This document shows positions 6,366 to 9,268 of a stretch of 9,268 nt of DNA, one piece after another. The notes under the pieces were generated by a model. The model did not search any database. It had not been told where the DNA came from and saw nothing but the letters and a program-made list of their open reading frames with translations. Source of the DNA: an uncultured bacterium (GTDB lineage: Bacteria; Bacillota; Clostridia; Oscillospirales; Ruminococcaceae); NCBI GenBank assembly GCA_934845495.1, contig CAKWRB010000043.1, positions 1-9,268 on the forward strand. The letters run 5' to 3'. Both the position numbers and the translations under genes were made by a program. Numbering within the stretch: the first letter of the stretch is position 1; each line of letters starts with the position of its first letter.

Positions 6366-7364
6366 TCAGAGCTGCCAGAACTTCGGGATCATCAGCTCCT
6401 CACACAGTGATACGGCATACCGGTCGCTCATGCCGGAGATGTAGTCACAGGCGGCTCGTTCTGCGCCTTCCTGTTCGGCAATGCTGCGGTACTCGTCGGG
6501 CATCTTCTCCACATGGGCCGTATAGTAGCTGTACAGATACTTCACCAGATCCCGGGCCTTGCCCTCCTCCCCCTTGGCTTTGGGGTTGCGGTAGACGGCC
6601 TCGAACATAAACTGGATCAGCTGCTCGTAGGTTTTCTGCATCTCGGGGCTCATGGTGATGTTGTCGGTGCTGTTTTCCACCAGGTTCATCACCAGCGCCG
6701 TGATCCGGTCGGATTTGGTGCGCCCCAGCACATACTTGATGTCGAAGGGGATATCCTCCTCGGTGAGAACACCGGCCCGGATGGCATCTTCAATGTCGTG
6801 ATTTATGTAGGCGATCTTATCGGCATAGCGCAGCACCCGGCCCTCCAGTGTCTTGGCTGCCGGGCAGCCGCTGGAATGGCAGCGGATGGCATCCCGCACC
6901 TCCCAGGTGAGGTTGAGGCCCCGGCCGTCGTTTTCCAGCCGCTCCACCACCCGGACACTCTGCTCGTTGTGGTTGAACCCCAGCGGACAGACCTCACGCA
7001 GGGCGTGTTCTCCGGCGTGGCCGAAGGGGGTGTGGCCGATGTCGTGCCCCATGGCCGCAGCCTCCACCAGGTCCTCGTTGAGGCCCAGCGCCCGGGCGAT
7101 GGTCCGCCCGATCTGGCTGACCTCCAGCGTGTGGGTCAGCCGGGTGCGGTAATGGTCCCCCTCCGGTGAGAGGAACACCTGAGTTTTGTGCTTGAGCCGC
7201 CGGAAGGATTTACAGTGGATGATCCGGTCCCGGTCCCGCTGGTATTCGGTGCGGATGGGACAGGGCTCGGCAGGAAACTGCCTGCCCCGGCTCTCAGCAC
7301 TCAGCGAGGCCATCGGCGACAGGGTCTGCCGCTCCCGCTCTTCCAGCTGTTCCCGAATGGTCAT
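6366..7364 (-). CDS. dgt: dGTPase-like dNTP triphosphohydrolase
   Basis: 332 residues from the ATG at 7364, supported by AAAGGAGG 8 nt upstream. The open frame extends to 7592, but that stretch is intergenic and carries no dgt-like sequence. The protein belongs to the Dgt/HD family that cleaves dNTPs to the deoxynucleoside and tripolyphosphate, tuning the dNTP pool. HD-motif residues are visible: His78 in RLTHTLEVSQIGR, the pair His107-Asp108 in MGHDIGHTPFGHAGE, and a downstream Asp in RYADKIAYINHD. The early stretch RDRDRIIHCKSFRRLKHKTQVF is typical of the family. Its place at the head of dgt-dnaG-rpoD links dNTP control to replication priming. Substrate preference among dNTPs cannot be read from sequence. 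Confidence 0.94.
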   Translation of the reverse strand: MTIREQLEERERQTLSPMASLSAESRGRQFPAEPCPIRTEYQRDRDRIIHCKSFRRLKHKTQVFLSPEGDHYRTRLTHTLEVSQIGRTIARALGLNEDLVEAAAMGHDIGHTPFGHAGEHALREVCPLGFNHNEQSVRVVERLENDGRGLNLTWEVRDAIRCHSSGCPAAKTLEGRVLRYADKIAYINHDIEDAIRAGVLTEEDIPFDIKYVLGRTKSDRITALVMNLVENSTDNITMSPEMQKTYEQLIQFMFEAVYRNPKAKGEEGKARDLVKYLYSYYTAHVEKMPDEYRSIAEQEGAERAACDYISGMSDRYAVSLCEELMIPKFWQL

Positions 7365-7401
7365 GGCCTCCCCCTCCTTTCTGACAAAATCAGCTCTACT
7401 T

Positions 7402-7409
7402 ACTATATA
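7402..7409 (-). promoter_or_regulatory. Possible -10 of the dgt-dnaG-rpoD operon
   Basis: On the minus strand TATATAGT (7409-7402) offers overlapping TATATA and TATAGT -10 elements in an AT-rich spacer 37 bp upstream of the dgt ATG. No convincing -35 lies 16-18 nt upstream; that position is occupied by a GGGGGATTTT copy. The operon must start somewhere near here unless it is read through from the YigZ gene, so the call is by elimination as much as by sequence. Confidence 0.35.
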
Positions 7410-7422
7410 CCGTATTTTATTG

Positions 7423-7511
7423 AAAATCCCCCTTGATTTTTTGAAAAAGGGAATAAGTTTACAAAATCCCCCGCTGCTTTTACGGCAAAACACCAAAAGC
7501 ATGGGGGATTT
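7423..7511. repeat. AAAATCCCCC motif, three copies phased at 40 bp
   Basis: AAAATCCCCC occurs at 7423-7432 and 7463-7472, and GGGGGATTT (inverted) at 7503-7511, so the starts are exactly 40 bp apart. The inverted copy pairs with the middle one to form the stem at 7464-7511, and could equally pair with the outer one. It may be an alternative RNA fold or a set of protein sites upstream of dgt. Confidence 0.6.
7464..7511 (-). terminator. Long stem-loop terminator after the YigZ-family gene
   Basis: On the minus strand AAATCCCCC (7511-7503) pairs perfectly with GGGGGATTT (7472-7464). Inside, TGCTTTT (7501-7495 in complement, 7 bp) pairs with AAAAGCA (7481-7475) around a 13-nt loop, with a small 1-by-2 internal bulge. 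The right arm runs into TTTTG. It begins 25 bp after the stop codon at 7537-7539. The arrangement is nearly symmetrical, but no plus-strand gene needs it. Confidence 0.7.
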
Positions 7512-7536
7512 CGTGGATTTGAATCGCTCTGTTCTG

Positions 7537-8166
7537 TCACTCCGGGATCTCGTCGAACCGCTGTTCCAGCGCATAGGGCACCACGGTGGCACTGGTCAGT
7601 TCGGTAAGCTCCTTCTGGAAGGGCTCCAGGTACTTGTCCTTGATGAGGATCTGCATGCGCACCGCCGCGCCGAAGTCGCTCTCCAGCGTCACGGTGTGGT
7701 ACTTGGGCAGGATATAGGTGATCTTGCCATACTGCCCATAGTCGATATCCATCTGCAGCACGGTGCAGGGGCTCATCACCCGGGGGCGGGCCGCCCGGAC
7801 TGCAATGGCAGCACCCTCGGTATAGGCGCGCACCAGGCCGCCGGCGCCCAGCAGGGTGCCGCCGAAGTACCGGGTCACCACCACCACTGCATCCACCAGG
7901 CCGCTTTTCTGCAGCACATCCAGCACTGGGATCCCGGCAGTACCCTGGGGCTCGCCATCGTCTGAATACCGGCGCACCTGCCCTTCCCGCAGGGCATAGG
8001 CATAGACATTGTGGGTGGCCTCCCGATGCTGGGCACGGATCTCGTTGATGAAGGCAATGGCCTCTTCCTCGGTGGTCACTGGCTTGGCATAGCCGATAAA
8101 GCGGGAACGCTTCTCCACAAACTCATCGGTGCCGTATCCGGCCAGGGTTGTGTACTCCGCCTGCAT
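7537..8166 (-). CDS. yigZ: YigZ/IMPACT-family protein
   Basis: 209 residues from the ATG at 8166, which has AGGAGG 8 nt upstream; the longer open frame above it is the rpmE spacer and coding region in another frame. The N-terminal IMPACT domain (about 1-125) carries the family hallmarks SDDGEPQGTAGIP (68-80) and RYFGGTLLGAGGLVRAY (99-115). The C-terminal part (about 135-205) matches the ferredoxin-like domain usual in bacterial YigZ proteins. The family is related to eukaryotic IMPACT, a regulator of the Gcn2 kinase. The bacterial role is not established, although the fold resembles the domain IV of elongation factors. It lies between rpmE and the dgt operon, with no obvious promoter of its own, so it may be read from rpmE through the hairpin at 8197-8230. 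Confidence 0.93.
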   Translation of the reverse strand: MQAEYTTLAGYGTDEFVEKRSRFIGYAKPVTTEEEAIAFINEIRAQHREATHNVYAYALREGQVRRYSDDGEPQGTAGIPVLDVLQKSGLVDAVVVVTRYFGGTLLGAGGLVRAYTEGAAIAVRAARPRVMSPCTVLQMDIDYGQYGKITYILPKYHTVTLESDFGAAVRMQILIKDKYLEPFQKELTELTSATVVPYALEQRFDEIPE

Positions 8167-8196
8167 TGGCAGTTCCTCCTCTCCGACAACAGAAAT

Positions 8197-8230
8197 GGAG
8201 CGGTGCAAAAAACGCTTCTTGCACCGCTCC
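8197..8230 (-). terminator. Perfect 12-bp hairpin between rpmE and yigZ
   Basis: GGAGCGGTGCAA and its exact reverse complement flank a 10-nt loop (8209-8218). On the minus strand the tail reads ATTTCTGTTG, a broken T-run, so termination after rpmE may be only partial. The hairpin ends 17 nt before the AGGAGG of yigZ, whose transcription appears to depend on read-through or on a promoter I could not find. Confidence 0.65.
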
Positions 8231-8284
8231 GCGATCATTTCTATTAAGACGCTGCCGTCCTTGGTATACGAAGGTGCGATCAGC

Positions 8285-8488
8285 TTACTTGCCCATATTG
8301 AAGCGCTTGTTGAATCTGTCAACACGACCGCCGGAATCAACCAGCTTCTGCTTACCTGTATAGAACGGGTGGCACTTGGAGCAGACCTCGACTCTGATCT
8401 CAGGCTTGGTGGATCTTGTCTCAATCACTTCGCCGCAAGCACAAATGATCTTTGCGTCCTGGTACTTGGGATGGATACCATTTTTCAT
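8285..8488 (-). CDS. rpmE: 50S ribosomal protein bL31
   Basis: 67 residues from the ATG at 8488, with GAGGTG about 7 nt upstream; an in-frame ATG at 8596 is rejected because it lies before the promoter and reads non-family sequence. bL31 bridges the large and small subunits at the central protuberance. The N-terminal MKNGIHPKY, the HPFYTGKQK stretch (40-48) and the C-terminal RVDRFNKRF are characteristic. Four zinc-ligand cysteines are present (Cys16, Cys18, Cys36, Cys39), so this is the zinc-containing paralogue. In Bacillus the zinc form is replaced by a zinc-free copy (YtiA) under zinc limitation. No such second copy is in the window. It has its own promoter and stands alone. Confidence 0.98.
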   Translation of the reverse strand: MKNGIHPKYQDAKIICACGEVIETRSTKPEIRVEVCSKCHPFYTGKQKLVDSGGRVDRFNKRFNMGK

Positions 8489-8531
8489 TTTTGTCACCTC
8501 TTTCGCCCACCGGCATAATTGTAACAGTAGT

Positions 8532-8560
8532 ATGTTATCATAAACAGCTGCAAAAAGCAA
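8532..8560 (-). promoter_or_regulatory. Candidate promoter of rpmE
   Basis: The minus strand has TTGCTT (8560-8555), a 17-nt spacer and TAACAT (8537-8532), with TGA immediately upstream giving an extended -10. The predicted start is near 8525, leaving a leader of about 37 nt. The hexamers match consensus only 3 and 4 of 6, but the location between a terminator and the rpmE ribosome site fits well. Confidence 0.55.
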
Positions 8561-8580
8561 GGGTTTTTCCGGCTTTTCAC

Positions 8581-8600
8581 AAAAAACTTTTTCCAAAAAG
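8581..8600 (-). terminator. Terminator of the phospho-sugar mutase gene
   Basis: On the minus strand CTTTT (8600-8596) and AAAAG (8591-8587) form a short stem around a 4-nt loop, followed directly by TTTTTT (8586-8581). An outer 8-bp arm pair, CGGCTTTT (8603-8596) with AAAAGCCG (8577-8570), offers a longer competing stem. It begins 6 bp after the stop codon. Confidence 0.65.
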
Positions 8601-8606
8601 CCGTTC

Positions 8607-9268
8607 TTACAGCCCGGCTGCCCCGGTCATGGCTGTGCGCAGGGCCTCGTACCGCTGCAGGCAGGCCTCCCGGTTGTCCGCCCGGACGGTAAAGTAGAGC
8701 TTGAGCTTGGGCTCAGTGCCCGAGGGCCGGGCGGTGACGGCACAGCCGTCCTCCAGCTCCCAGGTGAGCACATCAGCGGCAGGCAGCCCGGTGGCGGCGA
8801 TGTTCCGATAGTCGGTGAAGCCGGCAACAGCGGCCCCGGCGATCTCCGGAAGCTGCTCCCGGCGCAGACGATCCATCACAGCGCCCATGCGCTCCATGGC
8901 ACCAGCCCCGGCAAAGGCAAAGCTATCCGCCTTGGTGTAATAGGTGCCGTACTGAGCGTAGAGCTCGTCCATCACCTGGCAGAGGGTCTTGCCCTCCATC
9001 TTATAATGAGCAGCCATCTCGCACACCAGCAGGGCGGCGTTGACAGCGTCCTTATCCCGGACATGCAGGCCGGTGAGATAGCCGCAGCTCTCCTCAAAGC
9101 CCATGAGGAAGCGTTCTGGCTCCCCTGCTTCTACCAGCTGGTTCATCACATCGCCGATGTACTTGAAGCCGGTGAGCACCCGGCGCAGCTCCACACCCCA
9201 GTGTTCGGCCACCCGGGCCGCCATCGGGGTGGAGACGATGCTCATCACTGCCACCGGGTGTGCAGGCA
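8607..9268 (-). CDS. pgcA: PgcA-like phosphoglucomutase, C-terminal part
   Basis: The frame is open to the right edge, so only the last 219 or so residues of a protein usually about 570 long are seen. The first visible GTG codon (9254) is not the true start. It belongs to the alpha-D-phosphohexomutase superfamily, which moves phosphate between C6 and C1 of a sugar phosphate through a phosphoserine (the serine loop is outside the window). The sugar-binding loop GFEESCG (9081-9101), followed by GYLTG and RDKDAV, and the C-terminal phosphate-binding loop RPSGTEPK (8706-8729) are intact. The GFEES form favours a PgcA-type phosphoglucomutase (glucose 6-phosphate to glucose 1-phosphate) over ManB or GlmM, but a phosphomannomutase or phosphopentomutase role cannot be excluded. 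It ends 6 bp before a terminator and looks separate from rpmE. Confidence 0.85.
   Translation of the reverse strand, partial: PAHPVAVMSIVSTPMAARVAEHWGVELRRVLTGFKYIGDVMNQLVEAGEPERFLMGFEESCGYLTGLHVRDKDAVNAALLVCEMAAHYKMEGKTLCQVMDELYAQYGTYYTKADSFAFAGAGAMERMGAVMDRLRREQLPEIAGAAVAGFTDYRNIAATGLPAADVLTWELEDGCAVTARPSGTEPKLKLYFTVRADNREACLQRYEALRTAMTGAAGL

Noticed and set aside
7365..7592. N-terminal extension of dgt by 76 codons
   Set aside because: The extra sequence runs through the terminator stem and the AT-rich spacer, while a strong AAAGGAGG precedes the ATG at 7364.
8167..8424. N-terminal extension of the YigZ-family protein by 86 codons
   Set aside because: It overlaps rpmE coding sequence in another frame and the hairpin at 8197-8230. 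The family N-terminus starts at the ATG at 8166 behind AGGAGG.
1..9268. Mobile element, CRISPR array, tRNA/rRNA, phage or defence genes
   Set aside because: I looked for transposase or integrase frames, regularly spaced repeats, tRNA cloverleaf signals and toxin-antitoxin-like small gene pairs and saw none. All coding space is taken by conserved housekeeping genes.

Overview
The window is an ordinary chromosomal housekeeping segment, most likely from a moderately GC-rich Clostridia-class Firmicute of the gut Oscillospirales type (Faecalibacterium, Gemmiger and Subdoligranulum are the kind of relatives I have in mind). That placement is inference. It rests on the Firmicutes-type class III fructose-bisphosphatase, the clostridial order dgt-dnaG-rpoD, a short (364-residue) primary sigma factor, strong AGGAGG-type ribosome sites and GC-rich coding DNA with AT-rich intergenic spacers. 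All eight recognisable genes lie on the minus strand. Long open frames on the plus strand look like antisense shadows.

Layout in transcription order, from high to low coordinates. (1) The C-terminal part of a PgcA-like phospho-sugar mutase enters from the right edge and ends in a T-rich terminator. (2) rpmE (ribosomal protein bL31, zinc form) has its own promoter and is followed by a perfect 12-bp hairpin. (3) A YigZ/IMPACT-family gene follows, ending in a long stem-loop. (4) A tight three-gene operon comes next: dgt-like dNTP triphosphohydrolase, dnaG primase and rpoD sigma factor, with gaps of 24 and 15 nt. (5) An Rrf2-family regulator has an unusually cysteine-rich cluster, a near-consensus promoter and a clear terminator. 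(6) fbp (gluconeogenic fructose-1,6-bisphosphatase) sits behind an extended -10 promoter overlapped by a 12-bp-arm palindrome and a leader of about 250 nt rich in hairpins. (7) An HD-domain hydrolase runs off the left edge.

Functionally, the centre is the clostridial version of the macromolecular-synthesis operon: nucleotide-pool control, replication priming and housekeeping transcription. The two carbohydrate genes, fbp (fructose-6-phosphate formation) and the hexose-phosphate mutase, flank it but are not cotranscribed with each other.

I found no mobile element, CRISPR array, tRNA, rRNA, phage gene or defence system, and nothing that supports a new multi-gene system. The points worth a second look are non-coding: the fbp palindrome and leader, the 40-bp-phased AAAATCCCCC motif between the YigZ gene and dgt, and the promoter and cysteine cluster of the Rrf2 regulator.
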